Notes: a model not told the origin generated them from the letters alone. A stretch of DNA of 45,378 nucleotides from Bacteroidales bacterium (GCA_004558535.1 SFCP01000003.1:1-45378), one strand, 5' to 3'. Numbered from the stretch's first letter, positions 1 to 9,017 are shown. Numbers and translations: made by a program.

Positions 1-23
1 ACGATGACTAAGTTCTTTGGCAT
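1..23 (-). CDS. topA: DNA topoisomerase I, N-terminus only (probable)
   Basis: An ATG at 23-21 on the minus strand opens a frame reading M-P-K-N-L-V-I and runs off the left edge. Bacterial topoisomerase I proteins commonly begin with this kind of strand (M.KNLVIVESPAKAK), the first beta strand of the TOPRIM domain. A strong minus-strand promoter (53-84) lies at the right distance for a short leader of about 22 nt, which supports a real gene start. Only seven codons are visible, so the assignment rests on the N-terminal match and the promoter. Another protein with a similar start cannot be excluded. Confidence 0.55.
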
Positions 24-52
24 AGTGCGGTGTAAAGTTTTGATTTTGCCCG

Positions 53-84
53 CAAAAGTAGGAAAAAAAATACGCGCGTGCAAA
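53..84 (-). promoter_or_regulatory. Bacteroidetes-type promoter for the left-edge gene (topA?)
   Basis: On the minus strand the -7 box TACTTTTG (complement of 53-60) fits TAnnTTTG, and a -33 TTTG (complement of 81-84) lies 20 nt upstream. Predicted transcription start is about 45-47, leaving a leader of roughly 22 nt before the ATG at 23. Confidence 0.75.
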
Positions 85-199
85 TTTTTCTCCCTCGGTG
101 AAGCCGCGAGGGGTGCTTTCGGCCGTTTCGCCGGGAAACAAAAACCGGCCCCCTTGTGCTGTGCTGCGTCCGTCGGAAGAGACAAAAACCGAAAAAACC

Positions 200-328
200 C
201 CTTGCGCCGGATGCAATGTCTCTTACGAGCCATGGACGCTGTATCCGGCTGAAAATCCCTCGAGCAAGCTCGGTTATTTTCAGCTGGCTACATCATCCAC
301 CCTGTCGGGTTTTGCATCCGGCACAAGG
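200..328. repeat. Nested inverted repeat in the topA-lgt gap
   Basis: Three nested pairs of arms are visible. The outer arms, 200-216 and 312-328, are complementary at 16 of 17 positions (CCTTGCGCCGGATGCAA). The middle arms are 248-256 and 276-284 (GCTGAAAAT/ATTTTCAGC). The inner arms are 261-265 and 268-272 (CGAGC/GCTCG, 2-nt loop). It lies between the lgt stop and the topA promoter and holds no convincing ORF. It could be a terminator region for lgt, a structured RNA or a REP-like element. Confidence 0.55.
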
Positions 329-347
329 CGATAAACAAAAAAAACTT

Positions 348-546
348 TCCCTCGGTGGCAAAAAAACCTTTCCTCGGTGGCAATGATAATCCACTCAAGC
401 CATCCGCTCAATCCGTGGTCGCTATTCTCCGAACAAGGATTAATTCTTGAACACGGAGTGAACGGATTTGACGGATGTATTTACACCGCATTGTCCGTTC
501 AGTCCGTGGTTCTTATATCCCGTGGCTCTTTTATCCCGTGGTCTAT
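348..546. repeat. Short direct and inverted repeats abutting the end of lgt
   Basis: CCTCGGTGGCAA occurs twice in tandem within 348-383. From 400 to 546 the words ATCCG-TCAATCCGTGG, CACGGAGTGAACGGAT and TCCCGTGG recur in both orientations: 402-419, 452-476, 498-513, two TCCCGTGG copies at about 526-541, and TCCGTTCCGTCCGCGG at about 556-570 inside lgt. The last copy encodes the C-terminal residues of Lgt. This resembles low-complexity 'CACGGATT' repeat families scattered in many bacterial genomes. Confidence 0.5.
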
Positions 547-1380
547 TTACTTATCCGTTCCGTCCGCGGATTTTTCGGCCAGCCGGCGGCACCACTTGCC
601 GCCCAGCAGGAACCCTATGGTGGCGCGCATCGTCTGCTCCCACGGTTCCTGCACCTCCTTGCAGTACTCTACAATCAGGCGGAACGTGAAGATGGAAGTC
701 AGGCAGTAGCCAAAGAAGAAGCCGGTGCCGATGCGGTGCTTGTACTTGCGGTAGAGTAGCAGACCTATCAGGAAAAACAGCAAATAGGCCGTGGCTTCGT
801 ACAGCTGTGCGGGATGGCGGGGCATGTTCTCGACGCAATGGTTCACACGATCCCAGTTGTTGGCAAAGACGAAGCCCCAGTCCGTGCCCGTATATTTGCC
901 CACAATTTCCGAATTCATCAGGTTGCCGAGACGGATGCAGCAGGCTGTGAGCGGCGTGGCCACCGCGACATTGTCCACGACGCGGAGGATATTAACCCCG
1001 GTCTTGCGCACGTAGAGCCACAGGGCAAGTATCAGTCCCAAGGTGCCGCCGTGGGATGCCAGTCCGGCATAGCCCGTACAGGTCCAGCCCTCGGCCTCTT
1101 CGCGGATGGGCAGGAACATCTCGATGGGGTGGCTCAGGTAGTAACCCGGTTCGTAGAGCAGGCAATGCCCCAGCCGCGCACCGACCAGTATGCCCACAAA
1201 ACAGTACAGGAACAGGGGGTCAAACTTTTCCTGCGAGATGCCCTGACGGCGGTACAAGTAGTGTACGATATAATAGGCAGCAGCCAGTCCCAGACACCAA
1301 AACACGGCGTACCACCGAAGTTCGAAGCCGCCGATGGTAATGGCAACTTCCGAAGGATTCCAAACTATCATTGCAATCAA
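547..1380 (-). CDS. lgt: Prolipoprotein diacylglyceryl transferase
   Basis: Inner-membrane enzyme that moves the diacylglyceryl group of phosphatidylglycerol onto the lipobox cysteine of prelipoproteins, the first step of lipoprotein maturation. The 277 residues are normal for the family. The Lgt signature is present (RLGNLMNSEIVG), together with the earlier GARLGHCLLYEP and SHGGTLG segments and HPAQLYEA near the C-terminus. Several hydrophobic segments fit the seven-helix fold. It lies 39 nt downstream of ychF on the same strand, so the two are probably co-transcribed. The last codons lie in the repeat-like sequence that continues into the gap. Its substrates would include the lipoproteins encoded at 2.8-5.7 kb. 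Confidence 0.95.
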   Translation of the reverse strand: MIAMIVWNPSEVAITIGGFELRWYAVFWCLGLAAAYYIVHYLYRRQGISQEKFDPLFLYCFVGILVGARLGHCLLYEPGYYLSHPIEMFLPIREEAEGWTCTGYAGLASHGGTLGLILALWLYVRKTGVNILRVVDNVAVATPLTACCIRLGNLMNSEIVGKYTGTDWGFVFANNWDRVNHCVENMPRHPAQLYEATAYLLFFLIGLLLYRKYKHRIGTGFFFGYCLTSIFTFRLIVEYCKEVQEPWEQTMRATIGFLLGGKWCRRLAEKSADGTDK

Positions 1381-1419
1381 GGTTTAGCGGTTCATAGAAA
1401 TCCGATACCTGGCGGAGCA

Positions 1420-2523
1420 CTACACGTTGAAGCGGAAGTGCATGATGTCGCCATCCTGCACCACGTAGTCCTTGCCCTCGACGTGCAGCAAGCCGGCATC
1501 GCGCACGGCTGCCTCGCTGCCCAGGCGCACATAGTCCTCGTACTTGATGACCTCGGCACGGATAAAGCCTTTCTCGAAGTCCGTATGGATAACGCCGGCA
1601 CACTGCGGTGCTTTCCAGCCCCGGCGGTAGGTCCATGCCTTGACTTCCATCTCGCCGGCGGTGATAAAGGTTTCCAGTTCGAGCATCTTGTAGGCTGCTT
1701 TAATCAGGCGGTTGCAACCGCTCTCGGCCAAGCCTACATCCTGCAGGAACATCTGGCGCTCCTCGTAGGTTTCCAGTTCGGCGATGTCGGCCTCGGTCTG
1801 TGCGGCCAGCACCAGGACTTCGGCACCCTCGTCACGGACGGCGGCGCGCACCTCTTCGACGTAGTGGTTGCCCGTGGCGGCGGAAGCCTCGTCCACGTTG
1901 CAGACGTAGAGTACGGGCTTCGAGGTGAGCAGGAACAGGCCCTTGGCGGCGCGCTGCTCCTCCTTGGATTCAAAGGTGACGGTACGGGCGGAGCGTCCCT
2001 GCAAGAGGGCTTCGCGATAGGCCATGAGCACATCGTATTCGACCTTGGCATTCTTGTCGCCGCCCACTTGGGCGATTTTCTCTACGCGGCGGATGCGGTT
2101 TTCCACGGTTTCCAGGTCCTTCAGCTGCAACTCGGTGTCGATGATTTCTTTGTCGCGCACGGGATTGACGCTGCCGTCGACATGGACCACGTTGCCGTCG
2201 TCAAAGCAGCGCAACACGTGGATGATGGCGTCCGTCTCGCGGATGTTGCCCAGAAACTGGTTGCCCAGGCCCTCGCCTTTCGAAGCGCCCTTCACCAATC
2301 CGGCGATGTCCACAATCTCGACCGTTGTCGGCACGATGCGGCCCGGATGAACCAGCTCAGCCAAGCGGTTCAACCGCTCGTCGGGAACGGTGATGACGCC
2401 CACGTTGGGCTCTATGGTGCAGAAGGGGAAGTTTGCTGATTGCGCCTTGGCATTGCTCAGGCAGTTGAAAAGGGTCGATTTACCCACGTTTGGCAAACCG
2501 ACGATGCCACATTGTAAACTCAT
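1420..2523 (-). CDS. ychF: Redox-regulated ATPase / Obg-family GTPase-like YchF
   Basis: Cytosolic P-loop ATPase of the TRAFAC/Obg group that binds ribosomes. From the ATG at 2523 the protein is 367 residues, the usual YchF length, starting MSLQCGIVGLPNVGKS. The P-loop GLPNVGKS is at residues 8-15, switch II is DIAGL, and the G4-like NVDE replaces NKxD, which is why YchF prefers ATP. The protein ends in a TGS domain with the family-typical HFRFNV. The open frame extends about 67 codons further upstream, but that extension is not homologous and crosses the promoter at 2551-2582, so I reject it. Lead gene of a ychF-lgt transcript. Confidence 0.95.
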   Translation of the reverse strand: MSLQCGIVGLPNVGKSTLFNCLSNAKAQSANFPFCTIEPNVGVITVPDERLNRLAELVHPGRIVPTTVEIVDIAGLVKGASKGEGLGNQFLGNIRETDAIIHVLRCFDDGNVVHVDGSVNPVRDKEIIDTELQLKDLETVENRIRRVEKIAQVGGDKNAKVEYDVLMAYREALLQGRSARTVTFESKEEQRAAKGLFLLTSKPVLYVCNVDEASAATGNHYVEEVRAAVRDEGAEVLVLAAQTEADIAELETYEERQMFLQDVGLAESGCNRLIKAAYKMLELETFITAGEMEVKAWTYRRGWKAPQCAGVIHTDFEKGFIRAEVIKYEDYVRLGSEAAVRDAGLLHVEGKDYVVQDGDIMHFRFNV

Positions 2524-2550
2524 GGATACGGTAAGGTTTTGATTTTCGGG

Positions 2551-2582
2551 CAAAAGTACGGAAAATTCTCGGCATGGGCAAA
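2551..2582 (-). promoter_or_regulatory. Promoter of ychF-lgt
   Basis: Minus-strand -7 box TACTTTTG (complement of 2551-2558) and -33 TTTG (complement of 2579-2582), 20 nt apart. The predicted start gives a leader of about 20 nt before the ychF ATG, which confirms the shorter start. Confidence 0.75.
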
Positions 2583-2730
2583 CTGCCGGCTTACAAGTGC
2601 GGCATAGCGCCGCCTTTTTCCTTGCTTTCAGCGGCAGGATGGACGCAACCGACCGGCCTCCGGCAACGCGAAAAACCACGCCGGCGCCGCCCAAGGCTGG
2701 CGGAGACAACGGCCGCGACGGCACTACGAA

Positions 2731-2758
2731 AAGCGGTGCGCCGATGGGCGCACCGCTT
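2731..2758 (-). terminator. Hairpin after the SusCD-lipoprotein operon
   Basis: Perfect 12-bp stem (2731-2742 with 2747-2758, AAGCGGTGCGCC) closed by a 4-nt loop, about 70 nt past the lipoprotein stop. The flanking T run is short (TTTTC on the minus strand), so efficiency is uncertain. The rest of the 2590-2826 gap shows no gene. Confidence 0.65.
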
Positions 2759-2826
2759 ATGGCTTCGCGAAAGTCGCAGGGGCAAACTTGTTGTCGACTG
2801 CAACTCCGCGGATGGTTGCTGTCTGT

Positions 2827-4092
2827 TTACTTCTTCAGCAGGTTGAGCGAAGGATTGAGATTCAGCGCGGGGCGTGAAGCCTGGGGCGTGAAGCTCTTCT
2901 TCATGGTGTAGGGCTTCTTGCTCGTAGCTTCGGCCGTCACTTTGAAAGTATCCTCGTAGAGACCCAGCCAGAGCTTCTGACCTACATCACCGCAGTGATA
3001 GAACACGTCGAAGTAGAAGGTCATCTTAGCGGGATCGTAGTGGCTCTCGTTGTTGGGGAAGTTGTTCTGGTAACCGGCCACGTTGATACCGGTGATATAG
3101 ACTGCGCCGTAACCATCTACCTCAAGGCCGGTGTTCTGCTTGTCGATTTCGATAATCAGGTCGTCGTTGACAGTAAAGAGGGCACCATCGGCGTTGTCGA
3201 TATAGGGAGCGAGCACATAACGCGAGGGATCCTTGTCGCTCTGGTAGAGCGTAGTTTGCATCTTCTGGATGGAACCAAAGAGCGGTCCGTCACCATCGAG
3301 GGTCTGTGCGCTGATGGTGAGTTCGCCTTCGTAGAGAGGCAGGAACTGCTCAGGCTCAGGCTCGCTGGTGCAACGGCTCAGCAGGTACTGCTCGCCGTCT
3401 ACGGTAGCCCAAAGCTGGAACTTGTCGTTGTAGGAGAGGGTGATGGTGGCACCGGCCTCGTTCGTCATGGTGACGTTGGCGCCATCCTGCACATAGCTGT
3501 AGGCAGTAGCTTCGCCATCGCCTACGGTCAGGGAGGCTGCGGGGCTGCCGGCCACCTTCAAGTCGCCGAAGGTGAAGTCCAAAGTCTTGCTGCCGTCAGC
3601 GTTGGCAGCCGTCCAGTGTCCCTCTACGCCGGGCATGGCCGTCGTATTGCGGACAAACATGGCCGTTTCGCTGGTTTTGCCATACTTGCATTCGTAAGCG
3701 AAGCGCGTACCATCGAGCATGGTGGCAATAGTCAAGGCTGCATCCTCCTCATAGTAGTTGTCGGCGGCGGCACTTGTAGCAGTGAGCACACCGATGGCGG
3801 GATCATAGTTCACATCGCCGGTAGTGACGAGCGTACGTACGAGGCCCTCGTCCACACGACCCTGTTTGCCGACACGATAAGTGTAGAGCACAGTGTCGCC
3901 TTGGGCGTCGAGCGTCAGAACGGCAGCGTATTCGTATTTGCTGCTTGCGTTGTACTGCGCTGTGTAGTAACCGAGCTCCATTTTCTCGGGGTAGACGTGG
4001 TCGGCATAGCGGAAGGGATCTTCTGCATCGTTACAAGCCGTAAATCCAAGCGTCACCAGCGCAAGCGCAGCTAATTTATGAAGGTATTTCAT
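2827..4092 (-). CDS. Surface lipoprotein of a SusCD operon, function unknown
   Basis: 421-residue predicted lipoprotein. The signal peptide ends in LGFTAC, with the lipobox cysteine at about residue 20, followed by NDAED; acidic residues after the cysteine fit surface export in Bacteroidetes. The rest is beta-rich and Thr/Asp/Tyr-rich with no motif I recognise. It is the third gene of the susC-susD run (124 nt after susD), the position usually held by SusE/SusF-like surface glycan-binding proteins or accessory lipoproteins. The C-terminus (SLNLLKK) is unremarkable. A binding role is inferred from position only; it could equally bind a peptide or another nutrient. Confidence 0.75.
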   Translation of the reverse strand: MKYLHKLAALALVTLGFTACNDAEDPFRYADHVYPEKMELGYYTAQYNASSKYEYAAVLTLDAQGDTVLYTYRVGKQGRVDEGLVRTLVTTGDVNYDPAIGVLTATSAAADNYYEEDAALTIATMLDGTRFAYECKYGKTSETAMFVRNTTAMPGVEGHWTAANADGSKTLDFTFGDLKVAGSPAASLTVGDGEATAYSYVQDGANVTMTNEAGATITLSYNDKFQLWATVDGEQYLLSRCTSEPEPEQFLPLYEGELTISAQTLDGDGPLFGSIQKMQTTLYQSDKDPSRYVLAPYIDNADGALFTVNDDLIIEIDKQNTGLEVDGYGAVYITGINVAGYQNNFPNNESHYDPAKMTFYFDVFYHCGDVGQKLWLGLYEDTFKVTAEATSKKPYTMKKSFTPQASRPALNLNPSLNLLKK

Positions 4093-4216
4093 TGTGCTTG
4101 ATTTTTTATTTGTTATGCGTAAATGCGGTTGTCTCGGAGGGAGTATCGGCGGCGCAGCCCTTAGGTGAGCGGCTGCGCCTGCCGGTAGGATTTGTCCGGG
4201 ACTTCCGCCGTTCTAT

Positions 4217-5740
4217 TTACCAGTTGGGCTTCAGATTCTTGTTGCTCTGCAAATCCGAACTGGGGATTTCCCAAACGATCTTCTTGTAACGTGCATCCTC
4301 GGGCGTAATGTTAAGCTCGGTGGTGATGCTCGGGTCTTCGTTGCGAAGTACATCGCCGTTCATGTTCTGCGGGTTGGTACGCACGATGGCGTCGCCCCAG
4401 CGCTTCAGGCAGTCCAGACGGAAGCCTTCGCCGCAGAATTCGCGGGCCCACTCGTTCTTGATTTCCTTGAAGAGGAGGTCGCCGCTACGGGTCAGCTCAC
4501 TTGCGCCGCGCTTGGTGCGGAGTGCGTTGAGGTAGCCTAATGCTGCGGCCTCATCGGGGGTAGCCTTCAGGTAGGAAGCCTCGGCGGCAATCAGGTAAAG
4601 CTCGGCGCTGCGGAACGGCTTCGGCATGTTGTACCAAGCGTTCTGGTCATTCTCGGTACCCTTGCGCAGTTCGGCGTTACCGGGGAACTTGTAGAAGATG
4701 TAACCCGTGCCGGTGTACTGTCCGGAGCAGAGCTCGGTCTGCTGGAAGAAGGTATCGAAGCGGGCGTCGCGGATGCGGTTGCTTCCTTCTTCCTTGTAGA
4801 GGTCGAGCAGGGCCTGCGTGGGGAAGTAGTTGGCCGTGTACATTTCCATCTGGGCGCTATAGCCGAAATAATACGTACCCATCGTACCTCCGGCACGCTC
4901 GTCGGTGGTCAGCAGCGGCATGTAGATGATTTCGGAGGTAGCAGCGTCGTTCCACCACATGTCACCCAAGTTGCCCTTGTTGGTCAAGGGGTACTGGGCG
5001 ATGAGTTCATCGGCGATGCTGACAGCTTCGTCGTACTTCTTGCAGTTCAGGTAGACGCGGGCACGCAGGGCCTTGGCCGTATTGGCGTTGGGAGCGGTCA
5101 CGTCCGAGAAGTTGGTCAGACCGGCCATATTGACATCCGCCGAATCCAAGTCTTCGATGATCTGGTCATAGGTAGCCTGCAGGCTGGCGCGGGAGGGCTT
5201 TTCATTGACGTCCACCTTGAGGACGAGGGGCAAGCCGAGCGTTTCGTCGGCAGTAGCAGCGTTGTATTCCTTGCAGTAGCGGGTTACCAGCTTGCTGTAA
5301 GCGTAGGCACGTGCAAAGTAAGCTGTACCCTTGATGCCGCGCAGCGTGGCAGCTTCGTCTTCGTTGGCAGGAACCACCTGGCCGATATTGTCCAGGATGT
5401 TATTGGCAGTCATAATCAAGCCGTAGCTGCCGCTCCACATGCCGTCGCCGCCGAACTGCGTAGACACGAAGGTCCAGTCGTACTCCTGGTTCAAGGAAAC
5501 GGAGCTGTTTCCCTGGTTGAACAGGTCGGCCTGAATCTCGGCAACAGCGTTGTTGGACGTTCCGGCGTAGGATCGAAGGTAAGAGAGCAGACCGATGTAG
5601 AAGTTATTAGCGTCGTCGGTCGACTGCCAAGCTTCCTCGGCGGGGATTGTACCGGCGGGGTACTGATCCAATTCGCACGACGTCAGGACCGGGAAAGCGA
5701 GCGCAGCGCTCAGTATAGTCTTGAAAATATATTTATTCAT
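4217..5740 (-). CDS. RagB/SusD family nutrient-uptake lipoprotein
   Basis: 507-residue SusD homologue, the surface lid that pairs with the SusC porin and captures ligand. The signal peptide ends FPVLTSC with the lipobox cysteine near residue 22, then ELDQYPAGTIPAEEAW, the typical start of a mature SusD. Family features include the long helical TPR-like segments (RGIKGTAYFARAYAYSKLV and ALRARVYLNCKKYDEAVS) and the C-terminal SusD domain (KPFRSAELYLIAAEASYLK and ALGYLNALRTKRGA). It starts 19 nt after the susC stop, so they are one transcript. No polysaccharide-degrading enzyme or regulator is adjacent, so the ligand is unknown. Confidence 0.95.
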   Translation of the reverse strand: MNKYIFKTILSAALAFPVLTSCELDQYPAGTIPAEEAWQSTDDANNFYIGLLSYLRSYAGTSNNAVAEIQADLFNQGNSSVSLNQEYDWTFVSTQFGGDGMWSGSYGLIMTANNILDNIGQVVPANEDEAATLRGIKGTAYFARAYAYSKLVTRYCKEYNAATADETLGLPLVLKVDVNEKPSRASLQATYDQIIEDLDSADVNMAGLTNFSDVTAPNANTAKALRARVYLNCKKYDEAVSIADELIAQYPLTNKGNLGDMWWNDAATSEIIYMPLLTTDERAGGTMGTYYFGYSAQMEMYTANYFPTQALLDLYKEEGSNRIRDARFDTFFQQTELCSGQYTGTGYIFYKFPGNAELRKGTENDQNAWYNMPKPFRSAELYLIAAEASYLKATPDEAAALGYLNALRTKRGASELTRSGDLLFKEIKNEWAREFCGEGFRLDCLKRWGDAIVRTNPQNMNGDVLRNEDPSITTELNITPEDARYKKIVWEIPSSDLQSNKNLKPNW

Positions 5741-5759
5741 CGTCTTCGTTGTTTATTGG

Positions 5760-8735
5760 TTAGAAAGTAACGTCAACACCGAACATGAACTGACGCGTAG
5801 CGGGATAGTTACCCTTGGTCAGGTTGGAGTTCGTTTCAGGGTCTGCTCCCTTGAACTTGGTCACCGTAAAGAGGTTGCGGGTGATGAAGCTCAGGCGCAC
5901 GCCTTTCATGAAGTGAGTAGCCTGCATCCACTTCTCGGGCAGGTCGTAGGCCAAAGTCAGGTCTTTCAAGCGCAGGAACGAAGCATTCTGCAACAGGTGC
6001 GTGTCAAACTGCGATTCATACTCGAACGCGGGCAGGTCGGCGATGTCGCCGGGCTGCTTCCAGATGTTCAACATGTCGCGGTGTGCATTTCCCTTGTTCT
6101 GCGTCAGGTTCGACTTGCCGGTGTTCCACAGGTAGTTGTTGTCGACGAGGTACTTGCCGAGCACGAACGAGAAGTTGGCGTTGAGGGTGAGGCCCTTCCA
6201 GCCGGCGCTGATACCGAAACCTCCCGTGTGCGGAGCAAAGCGGCTCTTGCCGGTGTCCTGATAGAGGTTGTCGATCTGCGTTTCGTCCTTGGTCATCGTT
6301 TCGGGGTTGAACTCATGAACGGGATCACCCTTATAGCCGACCTTGTACCACATGGGGCGACCGTCTTCCTTGTCCACGCCGGCGTAGATAGGCATGTAGA
6401 AGTTGAGAGATTTGCCCACCATGTAGTTCAGCAAAGAGTTCTTCACTTCCCATTCCTGCAAACCGTAGAACAGTTCGTCGATCTTGTTCTTGTTCCAGGC
6501 GTAGTTCACGTTGATGTTGAAGAAGTAGTCATGCGTACGCAGGATATTGTAGTCCAAGGTAAGCTCGACGCCTCGGTTGCTCATCGAACCGATGTTCAAT
6601 GTCTGCGAGCTGAAACCGGTGGTCGTGGGGATGGGCACACCCATTAGCATGTCCTTGGTCTTGCGGTTGTAGGCGTTAAACTCTACCGTGAGGCGGTTGA
6701 AGAGTGTAGCGGTGAAACCGGCATTGGTCTGGATTTGCTTTTCCCATCCCAGCTCGGTGTTCGAGGGCTGGCTGAGCACCCATCCCGGCACGCCATCATA
6801 CTGCGTATTGCCGATAAGGCCGAGGCTTTCGTAGTTGCCGATGGCCGAGTTACCGGTCGAACCGACGCTCACGCGTACTTCGAGGTTGTCGAGCCAAGTG
6901 ATGCCGCGCATGAAGTATTCACGCTTCATGTTCCACATGACACCACCCGAGTAGAACATAGCCGAGCGGTTCGTCTTACCAAATCGCGAGGACTGGTCGT
7001 TACGTACGGTGAAGTTGGCGAAGTATTTGCCCTTGTAGTTGTAGTCACCGCGACCGAAGAACGACAGGAACTGGTAGGCCGACCTGGTTTCCGATACATC
7101 GCTGATGGAGGCATCGGTCATGTTGGAAATCAGGTAGAGGCGATCGTCCGTAGAACCGTTGGCACCGGCCGAGAATCCGTTGGCCGTATACTTGATGCCT
7201 TCCTGACCGGCCAGCAGGGTGATGTTGTGGTCTTCGCCGACGGTGAAGTTGTACTCAGCCGTATTCGTGATGGTCCACTGGGCATCGCGCGAGTCGCTGC
7301 GACTGCGTTGCAGCTTGCCGTCCTGGTTGGGGAAGTCACCCAGCACCATGCTGGCAGCGTTCGTGTTTGTGGCATACACACCGAGCTGCGACTTGATGGT
7401 CAAGCCCTTGATGGGGTTGAGCTGAATGTAGGCATTACCATTGTAGATAATGTCATTGATGCTACGCGGCTGCATCTCCTGGAGCCACTTGATGTTGTAG
7501 GCATCGGAACCCCAAATCATGTGCGTTTCCGCTACGCTGGGATCATAGGGGTCCCAATAGCGGGGTGCTTCCAACACCTGCGACGTGTAGGAATAGAAGC
7601 TGTTGGAGCCGTTAGTCGTATAGCCGTTGGTTTTACGGTCGGTATAGATGATGTTCTGGTTGATACCGAACGACAGCCAATCCAGGGGCTTCGTCTCCAA
7701 GTTGGTGCGGAGGTTGTAACGCTTCATGCGCGACTCGTTATCCACACCGGTGTTGCTCAGGTAAGAACCTGATACGAAGTAGTTCGACGTTTCGCCGCCG
7801 CCGCGTACCGAAAAGTCCGTCTGGTACATGGGAGCGTCGTTGCGGAAGAGGTATTTCTGCCAGTCGGTGTTGGCACCGTGTGCCTTGTAGGTCTGGTACT
7901 GGCTGGCGGAGATGATGTTGTGTTCCAACTGGAAGTCCAGCAATTCACTGGCACTCATCAGGTTGTCGCCGATACTGCGGGCCAGCTGGCTCCAACCTAC
8001 TTTCTGGCTGATGGTCACCTGTGCCTTTTCGCCACGGCGGCCCTTCTTGGTGGTGATATAGATGACACCGTTGGCAGCACGCGAACCGTAGATACTCGTA
8101 GCGGAAGCATCCTTGAGCGTTACTACGCTTTCGATGTCGTTAGCGTTCATCAAGCCCATGATGGAGATGTCGGCGGGCGTACCGTCCACGACTACGAGCG
8201 GCGTACTGCTGGCGCCGAGCGAACCGATACCGCGGATGGTCATCGAGGAACCGGTAACGGTACCGGCGTCACTCGTTGTGGTCAGGACCTGCAAACCGGC
8301 TACCTTACCCTGCAAAGCATCGACAATGTTGGTCGAGGGTTTGTCGGCAATAGCATCGCTGTTGACTTTCGTCACAGAACCTACGAGGGTACCCACCTTA
8401 CGGGCAGAACCGTAACCCACAACCACTGCCTCGTCGAGCAACGTGTCGTCGTCCTGCAGGACTACGCGCAGGTTACCGGCGATGCTTACTGTCTGGGCAC
8501 GCTTGCCGATGTAAGTTACTTTCAAGTGTTTGGCGGAAGCGGGGACATTGGTCAGGACAAAGTTACCGTGTTCGTCTGTTGCCACGGCGCCCTTGCTGCC
8601 CTCCACGCGAACGGCTGCGCCAATCACAGGATCACCCTGCTCGTCGACGACGCGACCCGTCACGCGCTTCTGCGCAGAAGCCACACCTGCCGACAACAGA
8701 ACGGTGGCTCCTAAAAGCACTAACTTCTTGTTCAT
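5760..8735 (-). CDS. SusC/RagA family TonB-linked outer-membrane receptor
   Basis: 991-residue TonB-dependent transporter. It has a signal peptide (MNKKLVLLGATVLLSAGVAS), a carboxypeptidase-regulatory-like domain (about residues 24-95, VTGRVVDEQGDPVIGAAV), a TonB-box-like stretch (LLDEAVVVGYG), a plug domain (ADKPSTNIVDALQGKVAGL to YGSRAANGVIYITTKKGR) and a 22-strand barrel ending in phenylalanine (FGVDVTF), as outer-membrane proteins do. It imports an oligomer captured by the SusD partner, powered by TonB-ExbBD. It is the first gene of the operon, with a good promoter about 250 nt upstream. No ECF sigma/anti-sigma or SusR-type gene is next to it, and the N-terminus has no extra STN domain, so FecI/FecR-type transenvelope signalling is not expected. 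Confidence 0.96.
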   Translation of the reverse strand: MNKKLVLLGATVLLSAGVASAQKRVTGRVVDEQGDPVIGAAVRVEGSKGAVATDEHGNFVLTNVPASAKHLKVTYIGKRAQTVSIAGNLRVVLQDDDTLLDEAVVVGYGSARKVGTLVGSVTKVNSDAIADKPSTNIVDALQGKVAGLQVLTTTSDAGTVTGSSMTIRGIGSLGASSTPLVVVDGTPADISIMGLMNANDIESVVTLKDASATSIYGSRAANGVIYITTKKGRRGEKAQVTISQKVGWSQLARSIGDNLMSASELLDFQLEHNIISASQYQTYKAHGANTDWQKYLFRNDAPMYQTDFSVRGGGETSNYFVSGSYLSNTGVDNESRMKRYNLRTNLETKPLDWLSFGINQNIIYTDRKTNGYTTNGSNSFYSYTSQVLEAPRYWDPYDPSVAETHMIWGSDAYNIKWLQEMQPRSINDIIYNGNAYIQLNPIKGLTIKSQLGVYATNTNAASMVLGDFPNQDGKLQRSRSDSRDAQWTITNTAEYNFTVGEDHNITLLAGQEGIKYTANGFSAGANGSTDDRLYLISNMTDASISDVSETRSAYQFLSFFGRGDYNYKGKYFANFTVRNDQSSRFGKTNRSAMFYSGGVMWNMKREYFMRGITWLDNLEVRVSVGSTGNSAIGNYESLGLIGNTQYDGVPGWVLSQPSNTELGWEKQIQTNAGFTATLFNRLTVEFNAYNRKTKDMLMGVPIPTTTGFSSQTLNIGSMSNRGVELTLDYNILRTHDYFFNINVNYAWNKNKIDELFYGLQEWEVKNSLLNYMVGKSLNFYMPIYAGVDKEDGRPMWYKVGYKGDPVHEFNPETMTKDETQIDNLYQDTGKSRFAPHTGGFGISAGWKGLTLNANFSFVLGKYLVDNNYLWNTGKSNLTQNKGNAHRDMLNIWKQPGDIADLPAFEYESQFDTHLLQNASFLRLKDLTLAYDLPEKWMQATHFMKGVRLSFITRNLFTVTKFKGADPETNSNLTKGNYPATRQFMFGVDVTF

Positions 8736-8986
8736 AATATAACCATTAAATTAAACATGTATTTCTCAGAGTTCACTGCACAGCCGGTCCGATGGGCAGG
8801 CCGCACAATCATACCATCAAAAAGATACCTGCCGCAACGTTTCGGGATGCCGTATCGCGACAAGTGGACTATAGGTCAGTCCGGTTTGGCTGTGTTGGCG
8901 AAGCTAAGCTCTTTACCTTTCACTAATACCATCACCTACACGTCGCAAAAGCCGGCTAAAGCCAATACGGGCAGGTGTAATTATTG

Positions 8987-9017
8987 CAAAAGTACGACAA
9001 CTTTTCTATATGACAAA
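8987..9017 (-). promoter_or_regulatory. Promoter of the susC operon, with a leader of about 245 nt
   Basis: Minus-strand -7 box TACTTTTG (complement of 8987-8994) and -33 TTTG (complement of 9014-9017), 19 nt apart. The predicted start near 8980 leaves an untranslated leader of about 245 nt (8736-8980) before the susC ATG. No known riboswitch was recognised in it. Long leaders of this kind are frequent sites of small-RNA or post-transcriptional control in Bacteroides uptake operons. Confidence 0.75.

Noticed and set aside
814..2439. 541-codon open frame on the plus strand
   Set aside because: It lies opposite lgt and ychF, which have clear families. Its composition is what the complement of those genes gives.
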